NCBI GenBank assembly: GCA_951799445.1
Contig: OX637293.1
Coordinates: 7,874,001 to 7,938,000 of the forward strand
DNA length: 64,000 nt
Origin: Pseudisothecium myosuroides
Lineage: Eukaryota; Streptophyta; Bryopsida; Hypnales; Lembophyllaceae
Direction: 5' to 3'
Of this stretch, positions 44,211 to 57,065 are shown in pieces. Position 1 is the stretch's first letter, and each line of letters opens with the position of its first letter. The notes under the pieces are model-generated. The model made no database searches. It saw nothing but the letters and a program-made list of their open reading frames with translations, and was not told where the DNA came from. The translations under genes were made by a program, and so were the position numbers.

Positions 44211-45141
44211 TTAACCCCTAAAGTCTCAAGGCCATTTTTCCATCAAAAGACACTCAAAATTGTCATTTCTATAGCAAAGAGCAAAAAATAAATTTAATTT
44301 TTTTTTTCATATTTAACCGTAGGATCTTGTACTAGAGTAGTTTAAGAATGTGTGGAAGAAATTTCAAAAACTTTGACCACATAGATTGCAAGATATTTGC
44401 ATTTAAAGTAAAGGAATCAAGTTTTTTTGCACCTTGCTCAACTACAATTTTGGCTTTGAACCTTCTTAACTTAAAATTTTTGCTCTAATGATTTTGAATT
44501 TATAATTTTATATGATGAAGAATTGAATTGAGAATCTAAGAAAAAAAATTCAAAAAATAAACACTTAGTTTTCACTCATTAAAAAATTGTTAAGTAGAAG
44601 TAGGTTCAAGATTGAAAGAAAAATTAAATCATTAATAGTTCTAAGATAGAATTGAAATATACTAAATTCAATGGTGAGATTTTTCTAGCAAGAAATCTTA
44701 ACCTCGTGAAACTTTTGTTTTTGAAAAATTGTCAAAATTGAGTTCAGAAATGAATCCTACGAGTTATTTTTTCAAGAAGATGCTCTAATTGCCCAAAAAA
44801 TAAGATTGTCTATAACTTTTGCATAACAAATCAAAATGGAATGAATCAAAGCTTCCCATGTAGATAAAAAAAAAATCTATGTCAAACAAATTTTTTTAAT
44901 TTTTAATTTAAAGTTTTTGTGAGGGTTTTTTTTCTGCCCGCCGAACTAAAATTTGGGATTTTTGTGCCATAACTTTTGTTCCCGGGCACTGATTGAAATA
45001 AAAATTATACTTTCGGAAAGCTAATGTGATTCTCTATCTTCACAAAAAAAATTCAGAAAATTACAACAAAGATTGAGACCGTAGGAGCCTGCCCAAAATC
45101 CATTTTGTCCCCCGAGGGGACAACGGGACTTTAGGGATTAA
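44211..45141. mobile_element. piggyBac-like element, copy 8
   Basis: Starts TTAACCCCTAAAGTCTCAAGG and ends GGGACTTTAGGGATTAA, with TTAA on both sides. The right end is the first type (CCCGAGGGGACAACGGGAC). More diverged than copies 1 and 7. Confidence 0.72.
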
Positions 45142-47438
45142 AACTCTCATTTAGTAACACTTTGACCAAACAATGACTAGACTTTGAGGGTTGAAAATCC
45201 AATTGTCAATTCTATATTTGGAATTTCATTACCAAGCCTACCTAAAGACTTTCACTCAAATCCACATCCAAAAATTCAAATTAGTAAAATAACTTTTAAT
45301 AAAGATAAATAATCATTTGAGTAAATAAGATTAATATAGAAAATATTATTTATACAAAAAATAATATAAAAATCTAGTGAGTTTAGCCATTTGACATGTT
45401 TATCAATTGTAAAAAATTTACCTAAAAAATTCACTTACAACTTTCTTCTGTGGGGATTTTCTTAAAAAATTTAATGCATTGAAGCACCGTATTAACAATG
45501 TACTAGTCTTTTTCTAAATGCCTCACTTCAACTATTAAAAAAAAATTCAAAATTTTCAATTTTTTTCAATAACTGATAAGATCTTCTATCTATATAAAAA
45601 CATTCCTAAATTTAAGTCACAATTTAATGGGTGATGTCTTGATAGTTTAGAAATCTCAAAAAACAATGAAAAGTAGAGCATTGTTACTTAAAAACTAGTG
45701 CACTTTAAATACTATGAAAATTTCCTATGTACCTTTAATTGAAGAAACAATTTTAAAAGATCTAGCAAAAAAACTTTGATCCCTTGTAACTTTTAAATGC
45801 GGTATCAAAATGATGCATTCTTTGGCGCATTAGCAAGTCTCCTTTCATTTGCCAATCAAAATGTAATGTTTTTAGATTGGTTAAATAATAGAATTATATT
45901 CAATAGAAAAAAAAAAACTTTCAGGTGCTCCTACCTTATTACTACAATGTTGTGACTCTATGAGCCTTGTTTGGGAGTCCATGAACAAATTATTTACATT
46001 GGATGGTAAAATCTGAAATTTTAGAATTCACAATTGGAATCAAAGTCCCCAAATTCAAAGCAGTAGATGTCTAAAAAAAAATTAATTGTCCAAAATAGGT
46101 CCATGAACTTACATCCATGAACAAGCATAGGGGGAAATTTCACCCCTCCTTACATGGCTCATAGCACAACTTGAGACAACTCCCAAGGCTAGGGCTAGAG
46201 GCTATTAGGACTTGATGTCTTTTTTTCCTTAGCGACAAATTCATAAATTTAATATTTACCATCAAATACTAAAATTTGGAAAATTTGAATTCATACCTGG
46301 AATCAAAGACCCTAAATTAGCTTGAAGAGGTCACCGCCAATTACATGCCTTAACTAGGGGGTAGTTTCTTATATTAATCCCCCTTTCATCTTCATGCATT
46401 GAAAAGACCTCAAGACCATTTGAGCGTTAGCCTTGGCCCTAAGACACAAACATTTGGAATTTGAATTTGGTGGTCTGTAGAAGATCAATTTGGCACCCAA
46501 CCTACAAGACAAATGATAATTTGTTTTATTTTATATCCCCAATAATGAGGGAACACATTAGTGTCTTGTGCAAAATTTTAAGGGTGATAAAAAAGCATTC
46601 TTGTAGATATCATGGGATGTTCACATCAGTTATTTTTTAAGAAAAGGTACTTTAGGGAACTACAAATTTTTAAAGTATAACTAGAATTAGTGGAATGTTA
46701 GGTTAGGTAGGAAATTTCCAACATACAAAATAGTTGGAGTTCAATCATGGAGAAGATGTGTTACTAAAGCTCTAGTCCAACCACCTTATCATACATGTAG
46801 CTATATAAGATTGTTCATTATAAAAAGGTGATATATGTTAATGCCTTTGAACCTTCACTTAAATTTTTGAGGCCTTAAACTCATTTACTAACTTTGTTAG
46901 CACTTGGATGAATAGCCCCATTAATCCAATACAACAATAGTTCTAGGTGCACCAATTTAAAACATTGTGATTTGGATCTTGTGATGGTGATTGGAATGTT
47001 TAAGCTATTAATACTTAAGGGCTTTAGATGTTTGCCCATGTGCAACTATAAATCAATCCTAAATATATCAAAAACTTAGGGCATGTGAATATGGTGCATT
47101 GAAATACTATCAAGATAATTTGATCCCAACCTCTGTACCAACTTTGTATAAAAGTGATTGAAAAATGACACTAAAGTGGCTTCTATTGTCAATAATGGTA
47201 TCAAAATAATTTGGCTCAACTTTTCTGATGTATGTACAGCCGACATTACACACAAATATACTCACACACTTGTCATACTAATTTGCAAAAGTAATGGTAG
47301 GATTTGAAGAAAATTCTCCACCAACAAATGTCTTGAAATTTAATTTTTTGTATATGATAAAACATAATCCACATTAGAACAAATCTAAGGTAACGGATTT
47401 CAAATAATTTAAAGCCATAAAGTAGTGAGAAGAGGCCT
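45142..47438. other. AT-rich intergenic region
   Basis: No gene and no clear repeat was recognised over about 2.3 kb. Confidence 0.4.
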
Positions 47439-47775
47439 TTAACCCCTAAAGTCCTACGGCCTTTTTCATCAAAAACTACTCAAAACTACCATTTCTATTA
47501 CAAAGACAAAGAGCAAAAAACAGATTTTTTTTTTGCATATCAAACTACAAGATCCTGTACTAGACTAGTATGAAAATGTATGAAAGATATTCCAAAAAAA
47601 TTGACCCAGAGATTGCAAGATATTAGCGTTTAATTGGTAAAGAAAACATGCTTATTTTTTAAAAACCTTCCTTGACTAAGATTATAAGACTTTAGGAACC
47701 TTCTTAATTTAAAAATTTTGGACTACAAATTTTGAATTAAATTTTATTATATTGAAGAATTGAATTGTGAATCTA
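47439..47775. mobile_element. piggyBac-like element, left part only (copy 9)
   Basis: Starts TTAACCCCTAAAGTCCTACGG and follows the family to GAAGAATTGAATTGTGAATCTAGG, then stops. Confidence 0.6.
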
Positions 47776-47781
47776 GGTTCA

Positions 47782-47828
47782 AGGCTCATAGGCTCACATG
47801 AATGTAGAATCTATGAGCCCATGAGCCT
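47782..47828. repeat. Small hairpin
   Basis: AGGCTCATAGGCTCA faces TGAGCCCATGAGCCT, 14 of 15 paired, with a 17-base loop. It lies at the broken end of piggyBac-like copy 9. Confidence 0.6.
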
Positions 47829-47874
47829 AGGAGTCTAAATTATATACACTTTTTATAATAATAGGTGTCTTATT

Positions 47875-48595
47875 ATACATTTATAGAATTTAAAAATATC
47901 AACAATTTGACAAACATGCAAATGATGTTGGTTCTCGCAATATTTTAATTTTTTTTTTTGAACTGAGACTTGGGAATGCATTAGCCGTTGTAAAGAAAGT
48001 ATAGGTTGCAATATGGACCATTGTTATATCGTCATGCCCTTGCATTTGAAATATTTGTTGAATAGGGCAATACAATTCAATTTATATTTTACAATTGTAT
48101 AATGCGTTTTTGGATCAAATTTTTTGTTTGAAGACAGGAGTTCATGATGCATACAATTGGCCCAAAAAATCTAAAAAAATACTTTTTATCATACCCACTT
48201 TCATCAAAAAACTGCCAATTTCCAAAAAATTATATTAACTTTTATGAAATTGGCAGTTTTTTTGATGAAAGTGGGTATAATAAAAAATACTTTTTTGGAT
48301 GTTTATAGATGTGAAACTTTGCCCCAATAGTAGAATGACAAATATGTTCACAATTTTACTTTTGTGTATATAATTGTAAAATATAAATTAAATTGTATTG
48401 CCCTATTCAACAAATAATTCAAATGCAAGGACATTAAGATATAACAATGGTCCATGTTGCAACCTATACTGTCTTTATAATGGCTAATGCAATCTGCAAC
48501 TCTCAATTCCAAAAAAAAAATTCAATTATTGCAAGAACCAACATCATTTGCATGCTTGTCAAGTTGTTGATATTAAAAATTCTATAAATGTAAAT
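47875..48595. repeat. Large inverted repeat (arms about 340 bp)
   Basis: The two arms meet near 48220. Matching blocks include TTTATAGAATTTAAAAATATC / GATATTAAAAATTCTATAAA, GCAAATGATGTTGGTTCT / AGAACCAACATCATTTGC, and ACTTTCATCAAAAAACTGCC / GGCAGTTTTTTTGATGAAAGT. No ORF is seen. Probably a foldback DNA element. Confidence 0.8.
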
Positions 48596-50360
48596 TTCCT
48601 TCAATTTTTGTGTACAACAATCTGAAATGATGTATACCAATATGCCAAGGCACAAAAAGTTTTCTTGGAGTTCTAAAAAAAATTTGACAAAAGATAAAGT
48701 AATTCCAAATCATGGTGAACAAAACCAAGTTTTAGACATGGGTATGTTTGGAATTAATTTTTTTTTAAATGACAACTAATTTTTTTCTTCAAACTTCTAT
48801 GGTAATGTGTAGCATGTTGCATACTACAACTTTCATATATCCACTTTTGAACTTTGTCCATTGATGCTTGTGGTATGGTTGTTTGAATGAAAACATTTCA
48901 AATTTGTACTCAGTTTTGTCAATGGCTGTATTTGGATTTGTTGGATAGTAAGACATTTTAATCATCCACATTATTTTGCTTAAAAAATGTTCTTAAAAAG
49001 TGATTTAGTTTACTCAAATGAAGTTGAGTTATGTATTCAAATATTGGAATTTCAATGGACTATGAGTTCAGCTAAAAGTTTCTCTAAATTATTATTCCTC
49101 CTATTGCCTACATTGTAAAAATATTTACGGAGTTGGGCCAACATTTCAAATATTATTTAGATTGGAAAACTATGTGAAATACTCATACTCTAGTTCATAT
49201 GTCACAATTTTTTCATCCTACATTGTCATTAGATTTATAGGATGTTCTAGTTTATAGAGTCTTGTGGTTATGATTGTTATAACTTTTTGATTGGAAATTT
49301 TTGAAGCAAGGTGGAAATCTAAAATGAGAAGCTTTGTAACCAATCTCTATCCCCCTACTCCACCCACAATCTTCTTTGTTATTCACTACAATGGGTTTAA
49401 TAAGATAAATCCTACTAGTAATTTAAATTTTTTTCCTTTACATTTATAGAGATATTTTTGAAGAAATGTGAGAGTAGATGAGGTGTATGAAAATATTCTA
49501 TCTTTGCTCAAATACTTCATTTAAAAGAAAATTGTAAACATAAAACAACAAGCATTTAGAATGAATATATTTTTTAGTGTATTTTGTAATTACATTTAAG
49601 AGATTAGGCACCAATACTACTTCAGAGTAATAATCTTACATTCAAAATTGTATGGTTAAAAATTGAATCCCTTAATTTGTCTGCAATTGTCAAAATAATA
49701 AAATCTTTCTTCCTTTAGTCTTTACTATTTGTATCCTATACCTTTTGTGTGCTTTAAATGGACAAGTGTTTTGTTTTGGGGGACTACATTAGTCTCTTTA
49801 CTTTCAAAGTTCTTTGGCTTATGGTTGCATTTGTTCCAACACTCATGAATTTAAAATTACAATTGCATTTTACCAAAAAATATAAAATAAGGCCAATGTG
49901 TAGACATTAATAAAGAAAGTAATTTAAGAAGGTTGAATGGAGAATATATTTGTAATTATGAGTACTAAAAAGTACAAAATCTTATAAAATAGAAACATTG
50001 AATTTCAAATTGGAAAACAAAGCTCTCTTTGTTGACTTTCATTCATTATAGAATTAAATATCTTAAAAATAGTTGCAAATCTAATGGAAGACCCCTCTCT
50101 CTAAACTTCACCTTCAAATTTTTTAGAATGGGTACACAATAGTACATCAAACTAAAAACCCTGCGAGTGTGACATATTTTCAAAAATCAACATTCATACC
50201 AATTTTTTTTTTTTAATTTAAGAAATTAATAAGAAGTTTAAAAGGGGCATATCCACCTTTGCTTTGAAATTAAACTACATTCTGCATCTCCTTCCACAGA
50301 CCTCAAGAGCATATTTACATACTTAGAATGTCAAGGATCAATAAAAATACCAACAAATGA
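48596..50360. other. AT-rich intergenic region
   Basis: No gene or repeat recognised. Confidence 0.4.
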
Positions 50361-51246
50361 ATGTACAGTCAAATACTGTAATCTTACAACCGGCCATTTT
50401 GAGTCATTCACATTTTTTTTTACAATGTGAAATATAATTAGTATATTTTGGTAATATAATTATCACTCAATCCTCATGCAAGCCCAATCAAGCATGCAAA
50501 ATTTCAGTTTCAAAAAATCAAAACTCCATTTTTGGTGAATTTTTAAAGATAATTTTGATGGTTTTACATAATATTTTATTGTGAACAATTGATGAAGAAT
50601 TTTTTTAACCCAATTGCATAGATATGTAGGAAACATCTATTTGCACATCTTTCATATTCAAATACACCCTATTAAGTAACAAAAATATGATCTATGAAGA
50701 GTTCAATGTGAAGTGTCATTGACCTAATTTTGAAAAATAGATATCTCTTTATTATAATTGAAAAAATTTATTGTCCCTTCACGTGGTAACTAATTTCATA
50801 CATTTGAGCATGATGGCACAATTATTTTGCCAAAATCTATTTATCTAATAGAGATATCTATTTTTCAAATTTAGGTCATATGACACTTCACATTGAACTC
50901 TTCTTAGATCATATTTTTGTTACTTAATAGGGTGTTTTTGAATATGAAAGATGTGCATATGGATGTTCCCTACATATCTATGCAATCGGATTAAAAAATT
51001 CATCACCAATTGTTCTCAATAAAATATTATGTAAAACCATGAAAATTAACTTAAAAAATTCACCGAAAATGAAATTTTGCTTTTTTAAAACTGAAATTCT
51101 GTATGTTTGATTGGGATTGTGTGAGGATTGCGTGATAATTATGCAAAATGAAAAATTGCATTTCTATTTCTATGCTATGCAAAAATCTTTGAATGGTTCA
51201 AATCGGATGTTTGTAAGATTACAGTACCCGAATGTACTGTACAATG
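50361..51246. repeat. Large inverted repeat (arms about 400 bp, loop about 90 bp)
   Basis: Outer blocks ATACTGTAATCTTACAA and TTGTAAGATTACAGTAC pair, as do GATATGTAGGAAACATC / GATGTTCCCTACATATC and GAAGAGTTCAATGTGAAGTG / CACTTCACATTGAACTCTTC. The arms differ at about one base in ten. It shares arm sequence with 51253-51540 and 53955-54275. Confidence 0.8.
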
Positions 51247-52806
51247 GCCTTAAAGAAGTATAGAACAGGCTAATTAATTTGTACCATTCAAAGAATTTCG
51301 TATAATGTGAAATATAATCAATGTTTTTTAACATGCATAGTCATCATTACATTCTTACACTATTTCAACTAAGTGTACCAAATTCCAATTTCAAAAAAAC
51401 AAAATTCTGTTTTTGGTGAATTTCTTAAGTCAATTTTATTGGTTTTACATGAAAATTCATTGAAAAGAATTGATGATGAATTTTCAAAATTTGATTGAAG
51501 AGATATGTAGGAAACATCCTAAGTATGCAACTCTTGTATTACATGCAGTGGTCATTGGCATTAAAACAACTTAGAAGACGGCTATTGTTAAAATTATATC
51601 AAATTAAAAAGACCAAAAAATTAGGTGAAGACCAAATTAAATAAAATGAGACGTAGAAAATGTTGGGTTGTGTATTTATTACGATATAATTGAAGAATTG
51701 AAACACTTATGCATAATTTTCAAAAATCCATACAAGAAGTTTCTTCCAATAAAAATCAAAATTCATTCATAGTGTTTTATTTACAATAAAGAAATCTTAA
51801 ATTTTTATTAAAAAGCCCCAAAAGTTGGATAGCTTGTACCATTATACATGTATTAAAGAAACTCATATGGTTAGTTTTTTAATGCTAATATTTTCCTCAA
51901 ATAATATTTATTTCAAGGTGTATGCATGGTTGAGTGGACCAAAAGCGGTAAAGTCCCTATTCATAAAAATTCCTTGAAGTCTATATTTTTTGCAAGCTCT
52001 ATATCTAAGCTAGAAGCCATTCCACATACTATGGTACCCTGCAAAGGTAGAAAAATGTTTACATTTGAATTATATAGGTATGGGTATAGCTCAAAAAAGT
52101 TTTAGGCCATAAATCTTAGTTGAAATTTCAATTTAAGATTTGGGTGCTCTTATAGGTGGCAAAATTTTAAATAACTATATTTTAAATTGATCCTATATTC
52201 TTGAATAATGTTCTATTGAAAAACACTCCCACGTAGAAGTTTGTATATCAAAGGGATTAGCCGGCAAAACATGAAGAAATAATAAAGTAAGGCTTTGTTA
52301 GAGATATTTGAAAATATATACCATTTTAGACCACAAAAAAGTTCCTAACTCACAATTGCAACACATCAATGATATATGAAATATTGATTTAGAACCCTTA
52401 TTATCATATCTATATACTATAGAGTCCCTTTTTACTTATAGAATCATTCAAAAAAGAAGCTTAAACACATGGTATTGCCATTGTGACAATCTATAGTAAT
52501 TTTCACAAAAGCCCCCCTACACTTCATGTGAATGATTTTCTAAATACTATTGATTATATGTTTCCTAAACAACCATGTATAGAATGAATTGTATGACTTT
52601 TTAATTAAAAAAAATATTTTTTATTATACGCAATAGTACTTGCAATAAGAAGAGGTCCCTAAAAATGTCTTTGTGATAGTAATTTTGATTCATTCAACAT
52701 TGCATTTGCCCTTCATGTATACAATTACAGTTTTAGATTTCTTGTTGAAAGGGCTACAAGAGTATTCTATATTAAAACAAATTATACTTCTTGAGATTGG
52801 ATTAAA

Positions 52807-53580
52807 GGGTCGTCGCAAGAAACACTTGTCCTATTATTTGTCCCCTTAGCCTTGAATAGGTAGTTTTTTGCTTATAACTTTTGCGTCGTATGTCCATTTT
52901 TTATGAAATTTGAAATGAAGGTACATGTGGTAGTTTTAATCATCGAGTAATTTTTTCAATTTTTTCCAATTAGCTTACTATTTAAATTGTCCTTGGTTGG
53001 ATGTCTACCTTGGCCATTTTGGAGGGGTTCAGAACTATTTTTGACCCAAAATTGCAAATTGAAGGTGAAAATTGGGATACAAGGAGTTATTCTAAAGTTA
53101 CACAAGCCCACGAGAGATTTTTAAAAATAGTAAAGTGTCTACCTTCCACGCGTGCTCGATGTACACTACCTTTGCGTAGAGAATACAATTTTTTCTCCCC
53201 AAGATGCAAGTGGTTGAGATGAAGCATCTTGCATCTTCATTTTTCCTAATTCATTTGATAAGATCTTTAAATTAAGAAAAATGAATTTTTTTTGTAATTT
53301 TTTTTGAATTATTAAAAATGAAAATGTCTATAGATTCCTTTGCTACTATTTTCTGCTCCAGTGGCTTTTGCAATACCCCGTAGCAATCTATAGTATTATA
53401 TAGTATTACATTGTACTAAATTGATGGTTTGGATCTGTAGGTGCTTAAATTGATGGCTTTGATCAATATGCAAGGGCGCTGCTAACACATTGTATAGGTA
53501 GGATCAAATAATACTGTCCACTCTGTGGCCAAAAACTACATTTTTGAGCCAAGAATGTGATGTGTTTCTTGCAATCTCCC
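52807..53580. mobile_element. GCAAGAAA-type foldback element, copy 2
   Basis: The left end GGGTCGTCGCAAGAAACACTTG faces ATGTGTTTCTTGCAATCTCCC on the right. The interior matches 23290-23640, including AAATGAAGGTACATGTGGTA and GGGATACAAGGAGTTATTCTA. No transposase ORF is seen. Confidence 0.6.
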
Positions 53581-53664
53581 TAAAATTCATTATAAGTGAT
53601 TATAATAAGGGCCATGTAATATGGGAGTTGCATACCCGGTAGAAAAATCTATATACACAATTTT

Positions 53665-53965
53665 TTTTTTTAAATATCTCAAAAAAGATTCAAAATTCAC
53701 ACCAAAGAAATGTTGGATGTCAGTACGTCACATGTCCAAATTTTGTAAAATGAATATTTATTTATTGTAACTAAATTATGTCTCATGAATTGTACTCCAT
53801 TGTAACATTGTACTCTAAGGTATAAGGCTAGTTGTAGTGGGCAGGTCAAATAACGAAATTAAGTTACAATAAATAAATATCCATTATACAAAATTTGGAC
53901 ATATGACATCCAACATTAAATTCTCTCTAGTTGTCTAGTGTGAATTTTGAATCTTATTTGAGATA
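53665..53965. repeat. Hairpin with arms of about 110 bp
   Basis: AAATATCTCAAAAAAGATTCAAAATTCACAC faces GTGTGAATTTTGAATCTTATTTGAGATATTT. ATGAATATTTATTTATTGTAAC faces TTACAATAAATAAATATCCAT. Confidence 0.75.
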
Positions 53966-54289
53966 TTTTGAGAAGGGAAAATGTGTACAAAGACTTTTCC
54001 TACATATCTTTGCAATCAAATTTTGAACATTCATCACCAATTGTTTCCATTTGGAACATTCATCATGTAAAACCAAGAAAATTGACTTCAAAAATTTCAC
54101 CAAAAATGGAATTTTGATTTTTTGAAATTGAAATTTGGTATACTTGATTGAAATTGTGCAAGAATGTAATGATAACTATGCATGCCAAAAAACATTACTT
54201 ATATTCCACATTATGCAAAATTCATTGAATGGTGCAAATAGGCTTGGTATACTTCTCCAAGGCCACTGTATAGAACAAACCAACGGAGT

Positions 54290-54936
54290 TTAACCCCTAA
54301 ATGCCCAAGGCCTATTTTGAGCCTCTTGAAATTTGCTCTAAATTGAACAAAAAGCCAACATTTTGATAAGTTGAATCAATTTTTTTTGAATTGTAACCAT
54401 ACAAATTCAAACTAGACATGTTAAAGATCACATAGGAAAAGAAAACACAACAATATCATTTAAGGATTGAAAAATTATAATGTTTGATCATCAGGGTGTT
54501 AAAACTATGCAAATCTTTGAGCTCTCTTTTTGCATGTCAAATCTAAAAAGTTCAAGACCCAAAAACTATGAGGTTGAAGGGCCTAACAAATAAAAAACCA
54601 ATCAATTTATGACTTCTCAAAATCTACTCTACAGTTTTTTTAAATGAATTTCTAGTGAGATTTTTTCTCCAAGATCTAGTGTATTTGAGGCTCATTTCCA
54701 AGAGCCCTCAACACTACAAAAAGCCAAGATTGCAATGGGTACCTTTGCACAAAATCTTGAATAGAAAAATCATAATCATTCATTTTTCAAAATTGGATTT
54801 TTGATGTTAAAACTAGTCTTTGAAAAGAATCTTTCAAAAATATAAACTACTAAAAATAACAATTTGGTAAGGTTTTATTTAACTTCAAAGTTTTCTTTGA
54901 CACCACATTTGGGTGCCTTGGGCATTCAGAGGTTAA
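54290..54936. mobile_element. Second TTAA-flanked family, 647 bp
   Basis: Starts TTAACCCCTAAATGCCCAAGGC and ends GCCTTGGGCATTCAGAGGTTAA, with inverted ends of about 18 bases and TTAA at both sides. The interior (CTTGAAATTTGCTCTAAATTG, AACAAAAAGCCAACATTTT) is unrelated to the 0.93 kb family. The terminal CCCCTAAA is shared. No ORF. Confidence 0.7.
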
Positions 54937-55513
54937 TACTAGAAAATACCAACAATACATAACTGCTTCTCTAGCAAAGTAGCAAGTCACCACAACCTGC
55001 CCTATTTGACAACTCTGACTCTTGACCCCTAAATACCAGTTCAGCATGATCTTTGCAACCCATTCAGATGCTGTTGCCTCCTGTACACCGGGTATCGTTC
55101 AGTTAAAACCGGGTATAGATTTCAACCCAAGTGGTCTGAACTGTGAAAGTGCCAAAGTTTTGGAATGGCGCCATTATAATGAAATTTGCCATACAAAAGA
55201 GACCAAGGCCTCATTGCATTAGTAGAAATTATGGTTCAACCCCGCTACCGCTAGGAAAGAGGAGGCGGGAACATTCGCTTCAGGGTTTCAATATGAGACG
55301 CCTGTGAACTGAGACATGTTTAGGGTTCAGGGTCTAATCTTGTACAAACTTTTTAAGCTCATTCAAGTTCTAAAAGCTCACCATAATACAAACTACACAA
55401 GATTTTAGATTTAGAGAAACAAGAGTAAGAACTCATGAACTAGTAGGTTACCTACGATCCTCAATGTCATAAATCCACATTTGTCATTCAAGAAAGAGCT
55501 TCCAAAAAGGAAC
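54937..55513. other. Spacer with a MITE fragment
   Basis: Bases 55085-55197 (GGTATAGATTTCAACC, then GTGAAAGTGCCAAAGTTTTGG to AATGAAATTTGCCAT) are a partial, reversed copy of the ATGGCG-family MITE at 33935-34135. The rest is unassigned. Confidence 0.45.
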
Positions 55514-55514
55514 A

Positions 55515-55605
55515 TTTAGTTCCTAAATGCCCAAGACCTTTTTTGAACTTTTAGAAATTTGCTCTAAATTGAACAAAAAGACAACATTTTTATAGGTTTC
55601 TGAAT
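55515..55605. mobile_element. Fragment of the second TTAA-flanked family
   Basis: TTCCTAAATGCCCAAGACC followed by AGAAATTTGCTCTAAATTGAACAAAAAG matches the left 90 bases of 54290-54936. Confidence 0.6.
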
Positions 55606-56364
55606 GAGGTGAGATCACACCCCATTCAAACAGATTTTGCAAAAAGATCGTACACTAGTTTCAACCCCACGACAAGATGGGAGTAATATAAAGTAGAGAG
55701 GATATTTATGCATTTCTCAAGCAAGCAATTTTTAGAATTATGCTTGACATTCATGGGACAAAACTCACACAACAAGACATCACTCCAAAACAGTGTTCAG
55801 ACGTATCCGTCATGGCTGAAGGAATTCATTCATTTCTCTCCTAGAAAACAACTTCCAACGCTTCCTTGTAGCGAGGCTGAAATCAAATCCGAGATTGAAC
55901 AAGGAACAAACTTAGATGAAATATTGCTTGCCATAAAGGTAAATGGAAAAAAATTCACTCCCACAACACGCATCACACAGCAGACAAGGGGATTATATAT
56001 CAGAAAATTTTATGCAAGATCCAAACACATATAAGGTAGGAGGCTCTAAAAACAACCGGGCTGTAAAACCGATCATGGGACAGAGGTACATTTTGCTTTC
56101 TTCCATGTACTAACAATGTACATTTTAGAGGTGATCGCTTTTAGTGACCATTGCATTTCAACTTCAAAAATTCATAACTAATTCCACAAAAGGTCCAAAA
56201 AATATAAAACAACTTAGGTTAGATGCAAATTTCATTTTTCTTCCTACTAAAATTTAGTGAAAGTTGTTTCAAGGAGTTTAGCTTCCCCGAAATGGCAAAC
56301 AACTCTTAGATGGTCGGTTTATGAGCCTCCTACCTTACCCACAACAATACCGAAAGGAGACATG
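55606..56364. other. Unassigned region with one open frame
   Basis: A 108-codon plus-strand frame (55708-56034) has no recognised domain. Within it, 55800-55840 (CGTCATGGCTGAAGGAATTC) resembles 56385-56425 and the pectinesterase 3' flank, which argues for repeat-derived sequence and against a gene. Confidence 0.3.
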
Positions 56365-57065
56365 GTGCGACATCGAGATAACACCTAGACTTTTGCGTCA
56401 TGGTCGAAGGAATTTATTCATTACCATAGTGTGACATGGATTTTGTCTTTGCAATGACAAAATAATTATTTTTTTCAACCAAAGTGATTTGATTTAATGA
56501 TGATTTCGGTTTTGTAGTCTTGTAATTATTTCAAAATTTGTCATTTCCTCAATGTGATCAAAATGTCATGTCCTTTCAAATTTAATGCATACATAGAAGA
56601 AGTGGACTTTGAAACAATTAAGGTATTGGTGGTGGTTCATTTATTTGTTAACGGTTCAAAGTATTGAATATATATAGAATGTCTCCAAGCAACAACAAAA
56701 TATGCTAACTCAATAGTCAAGGTTTTGTAAATTCTCTCTTTCACAAACTCAAAATGCTTCTAACACTAGTATTTATTAATTAGTGAAGTTTTTGACAAAG
56801 TTCTTATTTATTTTTCACAAATTTTGTTCTTTGTCTCTTAATTTTTTTTATAGAAATTCGTTTTTGACATTACTAAATTAATAAAAAAAAAAAAAAAACC
56901 ATGTCACACTACGGTATGTAAAAAAACCAAAAGCATTGATCAGAATTTTCTGCCAAGCTCCAAAGAATTATGTATACAAAAAAATATCCTCTCACTACAA
57001 TAACAATACCTGTACTTGCACTCGAAGGGCCAAGGATGCCCAAAAATTAATAAATCCGACATGTT
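56365..57065. repeat. Diverged copy of the pectinesterase 3' flank, split by an insertion
   Basis: The segments 56380-56423 and 56917-57065 together follow 30995-31180: CTAGACTTTTGCGTC, GAATTTATTCATTA, AAGCATTGAT...TCTGCCAAGCTC, TATCCTCTCACTACAAT and AATAAATCCGA. No pectinesterase coding sequence accompanies them. The interruption at 56424-56914 is a TA-flanked element. Confidence 0.65.
56424..56914. mobile_element. MITE-like element, 491 bp, TA target duplication
   Basis: The ends CCATAGTGTGACATGG and CCATGTCACACTACGG are inverted repeats (15 of 16) flanked by TA. Comparison with the uninterrupted homologue at 31025-31040 shows it is an insertion. The TA target suggests a Tc1/mariner type, by inference. 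No ORF. Confidence 0.65.

Larger units (their letters stand above)
51253..54275. repeat. Long inverted repeat pair enclosing 2.4 kb
   Basis: Arms at about 51253-51540 and 53955-54275 are inverted copies of one sequence, for example TTGATTGAAGAGATATGTAGGA / TTTTCCTACATATCTTTGCAATCA. They are related to the arms of 50361-51246. The interval holds a GCAAGAAA-type element (52807-53580) and a smaller hairpin (about 53665-53965). No gene is seen inside. Confidence 0.6.
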
